64,000 nucleotides of DNA, from assembly GCF_003097515.1 (NCBI RefSeq), contig NZ_CP029188.1, positions 62,001-126,000 on the forward strand, written 5' to 3'. This DNA comes from Streptomyces tirandamycinicus (lineage in GTDB: Bacteria; Actinomycetota; Actinomycetes; Streptomycetales; Streptomycetaceae). This document shows positions 40,075-49,738 of this stretch, one piece after another. The notes under the pieces were generated by a model. It did not search any database. It had not been told where the DNA came from and saw only the letters and a list, made by a program, of their open reading frames with translations. The position numbers were made by a program, and so were the translations under genes. The first letter of the stretch is position 1. Every line of letters begins with the position of its first letter.

Positions 40075-40530
40075 ATGAGAGACGAGAAGGAGACCGGTAT
40101 CGGGTGCGAGAGCGCACCCGTCCGCTTCCCCACCAAGATCGCCGTTCTGCTGCGGGACGACCTCGAGTCCTGGCAGCGCCTGAACGTGACCGCCTTCCTG
40201 GTCAGTGGGCTCGGCACGGCGTCACCCGAGGTGATCGGCGAGCCGTACGCGGACGCGGACGGCACCGCGTATCTGCCGATGTTCCGCCAGCCGGTACTCG
40301 TCTTCGAGGGGACGAAGGAGACTCTGGCCGCCGCACACGGCCGCGCGCTGTCGCGCTCCCTGCCCCGCGCCGTGTTCACGTCGGACCTGTTCGGCACGGG
40401 CAACGACCGCGACAACCGGGCGGCGGTACGGGCCGTGGGGAAGGACCTCCTCGATCTGGTGGGGCTGGCCACCTACGGGCCGCGCAACGCGGTGGACAAG
40501 GTCCTCAAGGGCGCACGCATGCACCCCTGA
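40075..40530 (+). CDS. DUF2000 family protein
   Basis: A 151-residue small alpha/beta protein of the DUF2000 family (peptidyl-tRNA hydrolase II-like fold). Recognisable stretches are KIAVLLRDDLESWQRLNVTA near the start, GEPYADADGTAYLPMFRQPV and ARALSRSLP-like GRALSRSLPRAVFTSDLF. Members often neighbour AraC regulators, as here. The molecular function is not established. ATG 40075 lies 49 bases from the divergent regulator's start. The ribosome-binding site is weak. Confidence 0.85.
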   Translation: MRDEKETGIGCESAPVRFPTKIAVLLRDDLESWQRLNVTAFLVSGLGTASPEVIGEPYADADGTAYLPMFRQPVLVFEGTKETLAAAHGRALSRSLPRAVFTSDLFGTGNDRDNRAAVRAVGKDLLDLVGLATYGPRNAVDKVLKGARMHP

Positions 40531-41330
40531 ACGACGCCGGATCGTACCGCAACTCACGACGGCCGCACCCCGACGCGGCATCCTTCCGGGGCACCCCTGC
40601 CCAGGCCGGGACTCTGACCCGCGGCCCGGCCGGGGATGCCCCGCGCCGGCCGGAGTTGCCGGCGCAGCGGTCATCCCCGGCCCGGTCCTGAACAGGCCGT
40701 TCTCGCGCACCAGCCGGTCGCGCGCCGCACGCTGATGGGCGCGACAGCGCACTCTCTCCACCTCGTGCATCTCCGCGGGCCCCGCCCCGGCCTGCGCGCC
40801 GACTCGGGCGACGGCGGCGGCTCCTGGGAGGCCGCGGCGGCGCGGGAGATCTCGCGGGCACAGCCCGCCCAGCGCCTCAGCGGCCGAACCCGGCTGCCGC
40901 CGCGCGGCGGCCGCTCGCCGTGCCCCGGACGGCACGAGCGGGCCCGGACGGCACGAGCGGGCCCCCGGCCCCGCCTCGGCACCTGCGACGGCCGCACCGC
41001 GGCCGTGCCACCCGCCGTCCGGAGTCGTGAGCCTTGCCCGTCACGACGGGAGGGGTAGTGCCCCGAGTGCCCACATCGCCTACCAGCCGCCTCCGATGCA
41101 CTGACGGACCGTCACCAAGCTGCTCACGCTCAGCGGCGGACGTTCCCGGGTGGGCGCCTGGGAACGTGCGGGTGTGGCCGGAGCAGGGCCATCCGGGTGC
41201 AGCCCGGGGCGCCGGTGGCTTCCTCCCCGCCCGCTGACCGGTATGACTGGGGCGCGGGCGCTGCACCGCGACCGGCGGCCGGGGCGGGCCTGCCTCCGTG
41301 TCAGACGTCGAGAGCCGTGAGGTGCGCACG
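40531..41330. other. Gene-poor stretch before the MauE fusion gene
   Basis: About 800 bases with no reading frame I can support. It contains a 19-base direct duplication beginning ccggacggcac near 40924 and 40945, and several short GC-rich inverted repeats. Fragmentary frames on both strands have no domain resemblance. It may be degraded coding sequence, but I cannot say of what. Confidence 0.4.
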
Positions 41331-42884
41331 ATGGTTGTGGTGGGACACGTGCTCGCGGCGGTCTTCGGGCTTGCGGCCATCGCCAAGGCGGCTGACCGCA
41401 GCGGACTGCGTCGGGCCATCGTCGACTTCGGGCTTCCGGCCCGGGCCGCGGCGCCTCTCGGAGGGCTTCTCGTGATCTGCGAACTCGGCGTCGCGGTGGC
41501 CCTCGCCGTCCCGCCGTGGGAACGCGGTGGCGCGCTGGGGGCGCTCGTGCTGCTGATCGGTTTCAGCGTCGCCGTCGCACTGAACGTGTCGCGCGGGCGG
41601 ACCCCCGCGTGCCGTTGCTTCGGAGGACTCGACGCCACCCCGGTCGGCTGGTCGACCGTCGCGCGCAACGGGCTCCTCGCGTCCCTGGCGGCGTTCGTCG
41701 CCGTCGGCGGACGCTACCCCTGGCTCTTCGCGGGGCTTGCCGTCACCGCAGCGCTCGCCTGGATGGGGATGCGGCGCGGACGTGGTGGGAAAGTGCGGCC
41801 GGGCATGGCCGCACCCGGCTTCTCGCTGCCGGACGAGACCGGCCGGACGTGGAGCATGGACCGCCTGCTGGCGGCGCACCGGCCGCTTCTCCTCGTCTTC
41901 AGCGATCAGGCCTGCGGCGCCTGCAGCGCCTTGCTCCCGCAGGTGGCCCGGTGGCAGGAGACCCACGGCGAACGCATCACCATCGCCGTTGTCAGCGGGG
42001 GTCCACAACGCGCGGGCGCCGTCGCCGCGGCCGGCGCGCCGGACGGCACAGGTGGAGCACCCGGGGCCGCTCCCCGCAGGCTGCTGGCCGACCCGGACCG
42101 CAGGGTGACGGCTGAGTACGGGATCACCGCCACCCCCTCCGCCGTGCTGATCGACGCCGAACGGGTCGTGCTGGCCGCCACGGCGGTCGGCGCGGCGCAG
42201 ATCGGCGAACTGGTCGGCAAGGCACTGCGGACCCCCGGCGGCCCGACGATCGCGCGGCGGGCGGTGCTGTTCGCGTCGGCGGCTCTGGCACCCGCTCTCG
42301 CCTCGGCCTGCGCTGCGGCCCGGGACATCAAAGGCATCGCCCCCTCCGGGAAGCAGCCGAAGCAGGTCAAGTCGGGCGACGGATGGCTGTGCGACCAGCG
42401 CTACGCGCTGTGCACCTCGGCGGCGTGCGAGCCGTCGCCGGACGATCCGAACGTCGTCCTCTGCCGCTGTGTGGTCGAGGACGGCTACTCCTACGGGTTC
42501 ACCTCGTGTGCCGAGCGAGCGCCGCGGGGCGACAGGCTGGTCTCGACGTTCTCGGTGCAGCACACCACCAGCCGAACGCACGCGATGACCTGCACCGGCC
42601 GTGCCCGATGGGCGAACTGCCTCGATGTGACCTGCCGGGTCGATCCGCACGACCCTCACCGGGCGCTGTGCCGGTGCCAGTCGGTGGAGAGCGAGGACTT
42701 CCTGACGTTCGGCGGCGACTGCGACACCGGCACCTGCACTACGGTCATCTGGTCCGCGGCGACACGGCAGTTGCCGGGCGTCGCCGAGTACAAGAGCGCC
42801 ATGCGGAGCATCGGTTCCCCGGTGACCTTCCCGGACGCGTGTCCCAGCGGTACACCTCGGGCGATCGACCCGCCCGGGCCGTGA
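41331..42884 (+). CDS. MauE-like membrane protein fused to TlpA-like thioredoxin and a duplicated Cys module
   Basis: A 517-residue fusion. Residues 1-150 are a MauE/DoxX-type membrane domain with four or five helices and the ACRCFGG cysteine pair. Residues about 160-300 are a TlpA/AlkP-like thioredoxin fold with active site CGAC (Cys195, Cys198) and the cis-Pro region TATPSAVLID. Next comes IARRAVLFASAALAPALASA, an internal helix ending in a lipobox-like LASAC near residue 325. The C-terminal 170 residues hold two similar six-cysteine modules: C-x6-C-x4-C-x11-C-x-C-x12-C, then C-x8-C-x4-C-x11-C-x-C-x14-C. MauE helps mature methylamine dehydrogenase disulfides, so disulfide handling of its own or a secreted Cys-rich domain is inferred. 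GTG 41298 is an alternative start. Confidence 0.8.
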   Translation: MVVVGHVLAAVFGLAAIAKAADRSGLRRAIVDFGLPARAAAPLGGLLVICELGVAVALAVPPWERGGALGALVLLIGFSVAVALNVSRGRTPACRCFGGLDATPVGWSTVARNGLLASLAAFVAVGGRYPWLFAGLAVTAALAWMGMRRGRGGKVRPGMAAPGFSLPDETGRTWSMDRLLAAHRPLLLVFSDQACGACSALLPQVARWQETHGERITIAVVSGGPQRAGAVAAAGAPDGTGGAPGAAPRRLLADPDRRVTAEYGITATPSAVLIDAERVVLAATAVGAAQIGELVGKALRTPGGPTIARRAVLFASAALAPALASACAAARDIKGIAPSGKQPKQVKSGDGWLCDQRYALCTSAACEPSPDDPNVVLCRCVVEDGYSYGFTSCAERAPRGDRLVSTFSVQHTTSRTHAMTCTGRARWANCLDVTCRVDPHDPHRALCRCQSVESEDFLTFGGDCDTGTCTTVIWSAATRQLPGVAEYKSAMRSIGSPVTFPDACPSGTPRAIDPPGP

Positions 42885-43069
42885 GCGGGAAGCTGCCGGA
42901 GGTGCCGTCCGTCCCCCGCCCGGCCCCCGTCCCCTCCCCTCCCCCATGGCTCGGGGTCTCGGTCTCGGCTCGGGTACGGTGAGCGGGCAGTCGAGATCCG
43001 GAACGACGAACTCCTGCTGTGCGGCGGGCACCTCTGCAGGCGGGTCGAGCCGCATCGCCGGATGCGTGA

Positions 43070-44257
43070 CTACGTGCGTGGGCTGCCGGGCCTGCCGCAC
43101 GGGACGATGCCGAGCCGCGTGGCGTGGCCGGCGATGTCCAGGAGCGGTCCATCCCGGTGACGGTGGGCCACGAGCTGGAGTCCAACGGGTTCACCCCGGG
43201 CGGTGGTTCCCGCCGGCAGGCTCAGCGCAGGGTGTCCGCTGATGTTGAATGCCCACGTCAGAGCGACGCTCATCCGCCGCCCCGGGCCGTCGTGGCCGTG
43301 CGGTGGGTTGGGAGTGGTCGGCGTGAGGACGAGGTCGGCCTGCTCGAAACAGGCGTGCAGCCGCGCCTCGTTGACGGCCGTGACGCTGTCTGCGTCGCCG
43401 GAGAGCGGTGTCCTGTCACGAAGGGCCGTCCAGACGGGGGCGGGGTCGAGAAGCCTGAGATCGGGGCATTCGACCAGCGTGACGAGCTGCGCGCCGGCGA
43501 GCCGTTCGGCCGCTCGACGGGCCACGGCGGCGACCGCGGGATCGGTGTCCGCGTATCCCAGAGTGGCCGACCAGGTCGCTGTCATCGGGTACGGCGAACG
43601 GAAGGCCGTCATGGGCGACTCGTCGACGGCTTCGAGGTAGGCGCGGGCGTCCCGAGGGTCACGGACCAGGACGCCGGGCGAGTTCAGGCCCGCTCGGTCT
43701 CGTGCGGGGAGTCGGCCGTTGGTGGGCTTGAAGCCGGTGATCCCGCACCACGCTGCGGGGATGCGCACCGATCCTGCGCCGTCGGATCCGCTGGCCAGCG
43801 GAATGAGGCCGGCCGCGACGGCGGCTGCCGACCCCGCCGAGGAGCCGCCGGGTGACCACGCCGGATCGAGGGGATTGAGGGTGGGGCCCCGTCCGGTCGT
43901 CCCGTACGTCTGCCAGCCCCGGCCACCACGCGGCACCGAGGTGGCGCCGACCGGCACGCATCCGGCAGCCGCCAGCCGCCTGTTCTGGTGGGAGCCGGGG
44001 CCCTCGCTCGCCTTCACACCGATCGGCACGCCCGCGAGCGGCAGCCGGGCGCCGCGGGCGAGCTGCGCGTCGACGCCGGCGGCACGGTCGAGGGCCTCCT
44101 CCGTCCACACCTCGGTGAACGCGTTCAGCTCGTCGTCGCGTTCACCGATGGCGCCCAGCGCGGCCGTGACGACCTCCACGGCCGTGAACTCGCCGCGCCG
44201 CACACGGCGGGCGATGTCCAGGGCGGACAGTGCCGCGTAGTCGGTCGGGTCGATCAC
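43070..44257 (-). CDS. Amidase-signature hydrolase
   Basis: A 395-residue amidase-signature enzyme (GatA/AtzF-like). The Ser-cisSer-Lys triad is visible: lysine in IGVKASEGPGS, the cis-serine in PGGSSAGSAAAVAAG, and the nucleophilic serine in GSDGAGSVRIPAAWCGITG. Such enzymes hydrolyse linear or aryl amides. The protein is somewhat short for GatA and no gatB/gatC is near, so it is a catabolic or detoxifying amidase, substrate unknown. ATG 44257 is used. It lies downstream of the alcohol dehydrogenase on the same strand with 153 bases between. Confidence 0.9.
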   Translation of the reverse strand: MIDPTDYAALSALDIARRVRRGEFTAVEVVTAALGAIGERDDELNAFTEVWTEEALDRAAGVDAQLARGARLPLAGVPIGVKASEGPGSHQNRRLAAAGCVPVGATSVPRGGRGWQTYGTTGRGPTLNPLDPAWSPGGSSAGSAAAVAAGLIPLASGSDGAGSVRIPAAWCGITGFKPTNGRLPARDRAGLNSPGVLVRDPRDARAYLEAVDESPMTAFRSPYPMTATWSATLGYADTDPAVAAVARRAAERLAGAQLVTLVECPDLRLLDPAPVWTALRDRTPLSGDADSVTAVNEARLHACFEQADLVLTPTTPNPPHGHDGPGRRMSVALTWAFNISGHPALSLPAGTTARGEPVGLQLVAHRHRDGPLLDIAGHATRLGIVPCGRPGSPRT

Positions 44258-44410
44258 CGTCGTCCTCCTCGGGCTTCGGCGCGAGTGCCCGCCGCTCCGT
44301 CCGCTGTCGCTCTCCGCCGGGCGTGAGCCGGGCCGGATCCGGCGGCCACCGGACCCGGCCCTGTCTTCTTCCGCTCAGACGGCCCGTACGACCCGGACGG
44401 CTCAGACGGC

Positions 44411-45430
44411 TCAGACGGTGATGACGATCTTGCCTCGCGTGTGTCCGCTTTCCAACTGGCCGATGGTCTCGGGGACGTCAGCCAGCGTACGGGTGGCGCC
44501 GATCACCGGCGTCACCCTGCCCGACTCGACGAGTTCCGTCAGGAACTCCAGATCGGCCCGCTCGGGCCGCATCGTGAAGGCCACCATCCGCTGGCTCACG
44601 AACGGTGACATCGCGAGTGCCCTGGCGATCCGGCCGACGGCTCCCACCCAGCGGCCCTCGGCATCTCCGCTGATGACGACGAGGGTGCCCTTCGGCGTGA
44701 GGACCCGGCGGCAGGCCCGCGGGGTCTGCGTCCCGGCCAGGTACAGCACCAGGTCGTAGCGCCGGCCGTGCGTGGTGAAGTCCTCGTGCGTGTAGTCGAT
44801 GACGTGGTCGGCGCCGATCGACCGGACCAGGTCGGTGTTCCGCGTGCTGCACACACCGGTGACGTCGGCGCCCAGAGCCTTGGCGATCTGCACGGCGAAG
44901 GTACCGACGCCTCCCGACGCACCGGCGATCAGGACCCGTTGCCCCGGCTCGATCCGTCCCCGGTCGCGCAGCGCCTGCAGGGCGGTCTGCGCGGCGAGCG
45001 GGACGGCCGCCGCCTGCTCGAAGGTGAGGTTCCGCGGCTTGCGGGCCAGTTGCCGCTCGGGTACGGACGCGTACTCGGCGAAGGCGCCCAGTCCGCTGCC
45101 GAACGGTGACCCGTACACCTCGTCGCCCGGCCGCACGGTGGTCACACGGGCTCCCACGGCCACGACCCGTCCGGCGAGATCGCAGCCCGGGACCGGGTTC
45201 GACGGCCGGCGCAGGCCCAACTGGAGCCGCGCGACATAGGGCTCGCCCCTCACCAGGTGCCAGTCGGCGGGGTTGGCGGACGCAGCGTGCACCCGCACCA
45301 GCACCCCGTCGTCATCGGCCACCGGCCGCTCGACCTCCTCGAGCCGCAGGACGTCGCCGGGTGCGCCGTAGGCACGTTGGACGAACGCTCGCATCGGCGT
45401 GCCGGGTGCTCCGGGGGTCACGGGCTTCAT
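44411..45430 (-). CDS. Quinone-reductase-type medium-chain dehydrogenase
   Basis: A 339-residue zinc-less medium-chain dehydrogenase. The N-terminal catalytic domain starts MRAFVQRAYGAPGDVLRLEE. The Rossmann domain has IAGASGGVGTFAVQIAKALG followed by the nicotinamide-ribose region GVCSTRNTDLV. The structural-zinc cysteine cluster is absent, as in NADPH:quinone oxidoreductases. The reaction is NADPH-dependent reduction of quinones or enones; the substrate is unknown. AAGGAAAGGAG precedes the ATG. It lies 37 bases downstream of the MMPL gene on the same strand, so the two are probably one operon. Confidence 0.9.
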   Translation of the reverse strand: MKPVTPGAPGTPMRAFVQRAYGAPGDVLRLEEVERPVADDDGVLVRVHAASANPADWHLVRGEPYVARLQLGLRRPSNPVPGCDLAGRVVAVGARVTTVRPGDEVYGSPFGSGLGAFAEYASVPERQLARKPRNLTFEQAAAVPLAAQTALQALRDRGRIEPGQRVLIAGASGGVGTFAVQIAKALGADVTGVCSTRNTDLVRSIGADHVIDYTHEDFTTHGRRYDLVLYLAGTQTPRACRRVLTPKGTLVVISGDAEGRWVGAVGRIARALAMSPFVSQRMVAFTMRPERADLEFLTELVESGRVTPVIGATRTLADVPETIGQLESGHTRGKIVITV

Positions 45431-45467
45431 GGCACTCTCCTTTCCTTCGGGTTGCGCGCCGAGGGGT

Positions 45468-47708
45468 TCAGCGGGTGGGCAGGGTGGCTTCCCGGTCCTT
45501 GCGCGCTTCTTCGCCGACGTCGCCGGCGGTGCCGCCGTCGATGTCGAGGGACGGCAGGAGGCGGTCGAGCCACGCCGGAAGCCACCAGCAGGCATCGCCC
45601 AGCAGCTTCATCGTGGCGGGGACGAGCACCATGCGCACGACCGTCGCGTCGACGGCGATGGCGGTCGCCAGACCGAGTCCCAGCATCTTGGTGGTCGGAT
45701 CCTCACCGAGGACGAACCCGAGGAACACCGACACCATGATGAGCGCGGCCGAGGTGATCACCCGGGCGGTTCCGGCCAGACCGCGCACCACGGAGCCGTC
45801 GTTGTCGCCGGTCGCGAGATAGTGCTCGCGCACCCGGGACAGCAGGAACACCTCGTAGTCCATCGACAGCCCGAACACGATGGCGAACATGAACATCGGA
45901 ATGAACGACACGATCGGCACGGAGGACTCGAGACCGATCAGTGAGGCCCCCCACCCCCACTGGAACACCATCACCAGCACGCCGTACGCCGCGCCGATGC
46001 TCAGCAGGTTCAGCACGGCGGCCTTGAGTGGCACCAGAACCGAGCGGAACACCACCGCCAGCAGCAGCAGCGACAGCACGACCACCGCGGTGACGAAGAG
46101 CAGCAGCCGGTCCTTCACCCGGTCACCGAGGTCGGCGAAGGCGGCCGTCTGCCCGCCGACATGGGCGCGGGCCCGGCTGCCCTCGAGCACCGCGGGGAAG
46201 ACCTCGGAGCGCAGCCGCTCGACCGTCTCCCGCGTCGCGTCGTCCTGGGGAGCGGTGTTCGCCACGGCCAGGAGCACGGCCACGCCCGCGCCGGTGTCGA
46301 TCCGCGGTGGTGCCACCGAGGCGATCCCCGGGTCCCCGCTGACGGCGTCGTGGAGCGGCTCGACCACCGAGGCGTCGCCGCCGAGGTCGACCGCGATGGC
46401 GAGCGGGCCGTTGGCGCCCGGCCCGAAGCCCTCGGCGACCAGGTCGTACGCCTGCCGCTCGGTCCGGGAGGCGGGCAGCGTGCCCTCGTCGGGGAAGCCC
46501 AGGCGCAGCGCGAGCACGGGCGCGGCCAGCGCGAGCAGGAGCACCGTCGTACCGACGGCGTAGGCGGCGGCGTGGCGGGAGACGTGCGCGCCCCAGCGCT
46601 GCCAGCGGCGCCGGGTGCTCAGGGCGCGGCCGTCGCGCGGGGCGCGGCGCCGGGGCAGGCCGAACCGGTCGATCGAGTGCCCGGCGAGTCCGAGGAACGC
46701 GGGCAGCAGGGTGATCGAGGCCGCCACCATGATGAGCACCACGGCGGCGATGGCGATACCGGCCGCGGCGATGAAGGGAATGCCGGCGACGGCGAGCCCC
46801 ATGATCGAGACGACCACCGTGCCGCCCGCGAAGACGACGGCCTGGCCGGCGGTCGCGACGGCGCGCCCGGCCGACTCCTCGACGCCCATCCCGGCGGCCA
46901 ACTGCTCGCGATGGCGGGTGACCAGGAAGAGCGCGTAGTCGATGCCCGCCCCGAGTCCGACCATGGAGGCGACCACCGGCGCCCAGCTCGGTATCTCCAC
47001 CAGGTAGGTGACGAGCGGCATGGCGCTCACGCCCAGGGCCAGGCCGAAGAGCGCCATGCCGATCGGCAGGCCCATGGCGATCAGCGACCCGAAGGCGACG
47101 AGCAGGATGACGACGGCGGCCAGCAGCCCGATCACCTCACCGGTGCCGGTCTCCGGTTCCTCGAAGGAGACGAACAGATCGCCGCCCGCCTCGACGCGCA
47201 GCACGGTGTCGTCCGCGTGCGCGGCGACGACCTCCTTCAGGTCCTCCAGATCACCGGCGTCGAGCTTCTCCAGCACCGGATACCGCAGGGTCACCAGCGC
47301 CACGCGCCCGTCGGGCGAGACGGTGCCCCCGGCCACGGCCGCTCTCCCCCCGTCGCGCAGACCGCCGGCCGGGTCGGAAGCCGCCAGCACCGCCGGCAGT
47401 TCGGAGAGCTCGGCCTGGACGTCGGCGAGTGCCCGGCGGGCGGCAGGGCTGTCGAAGAACGTCACGCCGGCGTCCCGCGGTGTGGCCGCGACGCGGGCGG
47501 TCAGTCCGGCATCGCCCGAACCCGCGGCGGACAGCAGCTCGACCGCGCGCTGCGAGTCGAGCCCGGGGGCGTCGAAGGTGTCCTCGAGGTCGCGGCCGAC
47601 CGCCGCCGAGGCGGTGATGACGACGACGGCGGCCAGGACCCAGGCGCCGATCGCGCGCCAGGGGTGCCGGGCGGCGAACCGGCCGAGCCGGAACAGCAGG
47701 GACGACAC
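45468..47708 (-). CDS. MMPL/RND-family membrane transporter
   Basis: A 746-residue exporter with the MMPL plan: an N-terminal helix (PWRAIGAWVLAAVVVITASA), two large extracytoplasmic loops, and two clusters of five or six helices each. Characteristic residues are GLGAGIDYALFLVTRHREQL in the first half and VFGLSMDYEVFLLSRVREHY in the second, the paired D-Y motifs that carry protons. These proteins export lipids or hydrophobic metabolites. GTG 47708 with GAGGAGAAG upstream is chosen; the longer frame is non-coding. It diverges from a two-component system 174 bases away that probably controls it, a typical Streptomyces arrangement, and precedes a dehydrogenase gene. Confidence 0.93.
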   Translation of the reverse strand: MSSLLFRLGRFAARHPWRAIGAWVLAAVVVITASAAVGRDLEDTFDAPGLDSQRAVELLSAAGSGDAGLTARVAATPRDAGVTFFDSPAARRALADVQAELSELPAVLAASDPAGGLRDGGRAAVAGGTVSPDGRVALVTLRYPVLEKLDAGDLEDLKEVVAAHADDTVLRVEAGGDLFVSFEEPETGTGEVIGLLAAVVILLVAFGSLIAMGLPIGMALFGLALGVSAMPLVTYLVEIPSWAPVVASMVGLGAGIDYALFLVTRHREQLAAGMGVEESAGRAVATAGQAVVFAGGTVVVSIMGLAVAGIPFIAAAGIAIAAVVLIMVAASITLLPAFLGLAGHSIDRFGLPRRRAPRDGRALSTRRRWQRWGAHVSRHAAAYAVGTTVLLLALAAPVLALRLGFPDEGTLPASRTERQAYDLVAEGFGPGANGPLAIAVDLGGDASVVEPLHDAVSGDPGIASVAPPRIDTGAGVAVLLAVANTAPQDDATRETVERLRSEVFPAVLEGSRARAHVGGQTAAFADLGDRVKDRLLLFVTAVVVLSLLLLAVVFRSVLVPLKAAVLNLLSIGAAYGVLVMVFQWGWGASLIGLESSVPIVSFIPMFMFAIVFGLSMDYEVFLLSRVREHYLATGDNDGSVVRGLAGTARVITSAALIMVSVFLGFVLGEDPTTKMLGLGLATAIAVDATVVRMVLVPATMKLLGDACWWLPAWLDRLLPSLDIDGGTAGDVGEEARKDREATLPTR

Positions 47709-47882
47709 GTCACTTCTCCTCGGTGAATGGGTGTACCCGGCGCCGGTGTGCACGCCTGGCTTCGCCATGGTGTCGGTCGGCCCTGTCCGTGCACCTCGGC
47801 CCAGGGGCCGGGAACCGGCGCCGAAAGCACGAAGCCGGCGCCGTACTTTCGGCCGATCCGGCGGTGCGCGGGGGCCTCTACG

Positions 47883-49082
47883 ATGGGTCGCGTGCGACAC
47901 CTCATGCGCGCTCTGTGGGGCGAGACCCGCGCCCTGTGGGACAAGGGCCGCGCCCTGTGGGGCGAGACCAGTGCGCCGGCCTCGCCCCGCCCCGGCTGGC
48001 GCGACTGGGCGCTGGTCGGGGTGCTGGTGCCCGCGGCCGTGCTGGAGGGGGTCCTCCGGCCGGATGTCCCGTCGCGGGCCCTGTCGTTGGTCGTCGGGGT
48101 CGGCCTCATCCCGACGCTGCTGTGGCGGCGGACGAAGCCGCTGCTCATGGTCGCGATCGCGTTCGGCACGCTGCTGTTCACCCAGGTGTGGATGCTGGTG
48201 TTGGGCGGCGGGCAGCCAGGGCTCAACATGATGGTCTACATGCTGCTGCTGCCCTACGCGCTGTTCCGCTGGGGATCGAAGCGCGAGGCGATGCTCGGGT
48301 TGCCGGTGATACTGGTGCCTGCCGTGCTCTCGGTCCCGCTCACCAGTACCGGCCCGGGCGACGCGATCGCCGGGCTGGCCATTCTCTTCGCCTCGATGGC
48401 GTTGGGCGAGGCGCTGCGGTTCCGGGCGTACGCCCGCGCCCGGCAGCTCGAACAGGTCAAACTGGTCGAGCGCGAGCAACTGGCTCGCGATCTGCACGAC
48501 ACGGTCGCCCACCATGTGTCGGCCATCGCGATCCGGGCCCAGGCGGGGCTGGCCGTGTCGGCGACCGACCCCGCCGCCGCCGGCGAGGCGCTACGGGTGA
48601 TCGAGACGGAGGCGTCACTCACCCTGGCCGAGATGCGCTCGATGGTCCGCGTCCTGCGCCGCGCCGACGAGCGCGCCGGCCTGGCCCCGCTGCCGCTGGT
48701 CGCCGATCTGCACGACCTCCGCGGCGTCGGCGCGGGACCCGCGGTCGACGTCGAGATCACCGGTGATGTCGCCGGTCTCGCTCCCGCGCTGTCGACGGCG
48801 GTCTACCGGCTCGTTCAGGAGTCGGTCACCAACGCCCGCCGGCACGCACGCCACGCCTCGCGCATCGAGGTGCGGGTCGCGGCCGGCGAGCAGTCGGTGC
48901 ACCTGCGGGTGAGCGACGACGGCGACGCCGTTCACCCGCGGTCGGGCAGCTCGCCCGGCTATGGTCTCCTGGGGATGGCGGAACGGGCGGGTCTGCTCGG
49001 CGGTTCGCTCAGCGCCGGCCCGAACCCCGGCCGCGGATGGACCGTGACCGCCGTGCTTCCGAGGAACGGATCGGCATCGTGA
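47883..49082 (+). CDS. NarL-type sensor histidine kinase
   Basis: A 399-residue HisKA_3-type kinase. After a short N-terminus containing three repeats of RALW(G/D)(E/K)(T/G), encoded by a 21-bp tandem repeat, come about five membrane helices without an obvious sensor domain. The dimerisation box is REQLARDLHDTVAHHVSAIA with phospho-acceptor H205. The HATPase part has YRLVQESVTNARRHARHA, RVSDDGDA and PGYGLLGMAERAGLLGG. It would phosphorylate the response regulator encoded by the overlapping downstream gene (GTGA). Starts at 47892 or 47904 are also possible. It is divergent from the MMPL exporter. Confidence 0.92.
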   Translation: MGRVRHLMRALWGETRALWDKGRALWGETSAPASPRPGWRDWALVGVLVPAAVLEGVLRPDVPSRALSLVVGVGLIPTLLWRRTKPLLMVAIAFGTLLFTQVWMLVLGGGQPGLNMMVYMLLLPYALFRWGSKREAMLGLPVILVPAVLSVPLTSTGPGDAIAGLAILFASMALGEALRFRAYARARQLEQVKLVEREQLARDLHDTVAHHVSAIAIRAQAGLAVSATDPAAAGEALRVIETEASLTLAEMRSMVRVLRRADERAGLAPLPLVADLHDLRGVGAGPAVDVEITGDVAGLAPALSTAVYRLVQESVTNARRHARHASRIEVRVAAGEQSVHLRVSDDGDAVHPRSGSSPGYGLLGMAERAGLLGGSLSAGPNPGRGWTVTAVLPRNGSAS

Positions 49083-49738
49083 GCGTGCGTGTGGTGGTCG
49101 CCGACGATCAGGAGATCGTACGGACCGGGCTCACCATGATCCTGAACGCGCAGCCCGGCATCACGGTCGTCGGCCAGGCCGCCGACGGCCACCGCGCCGT
49201 CGAACTCGCCCGCTCGCTGCGCCCCGAGGTCTGTCTGTTCGACATCCGCATGCCGGGGATCGACGGCATCGAGGCGACCCGGCGGCTCACCGGTGGCGGG
49301 GCCGCCGACCCGCCGGCGGTGGTGGTGATCACCACCTTCGATCTCGACGAGTACGTCCACGCCGCCCTCAAGGCGGGCGCCCGCGGCTTCCTCCTCAAGG
49401 ACGCCGGACCCGACATGCTCGCGCAGGCCGTTCATGCGGCGGCGCGCGGGGACGCGCTGATCGCGCCGAGCATCACGGCGCGTCTGCTCGCGGCGTTCGC
49501 CCACACCGGGGAGGCCTCGACGGCGCCGCCGCAGCCGGTCGAGGCGCTGACCCACCGCGAGGAGGCGGTACTCGCCGCGGTGGCCCGGGGGCGGACCAAC
49601 GCCGAGATCGCCGCCGAGCTGCACATCAGTCTCAGTACGGTCAAGACCCATGTCGCTCGCCTGATGGACAAGCTCGGCGCCCGCAACCGCGTCGAGATCG
49701 CGATGTGGGCCTACGAGACGAACCGCGCCGGGGGTTGA
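49079..49738 (+). CDS. NarL-type response regulator paired with the kinase
   Basis: A 219-residue regulator. The receiver has D9-D10, phospho-acceptor D55 (LFDIRMPGIDG) and a lysine in FLLKDAGPD. The C-terminal LuxR helix-turn-helix reads LTHREEAVLAAVARG then STVKTHVARLMDKLGA. The GTG start overlaps the kinase stop codon (GTGA), so expression is coupled. With the kinase it forms a complete two-component system, most likely controlling the divergent MMPL exporter; the signal is unknown. Confidence 0.95.
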   Translation: MSVRVVVADDQEIVRTGLTMILNAQPGITVVGQAADGHRAVELARSLRPEVCLFDIRMPGIDGIEATRRLTGGGAADPPAVVVITTFDLDEYVHAALKAGARGFLLKDAGPDMLAQAVHAAARGDALIAPSITARLLAAFAHTGEASTAPPQPVEALTHREEAVLAAVARGRTNAEIAAELHISLSTVKTHVARLMDKLGARNRVEIAMWAYETNRAGG

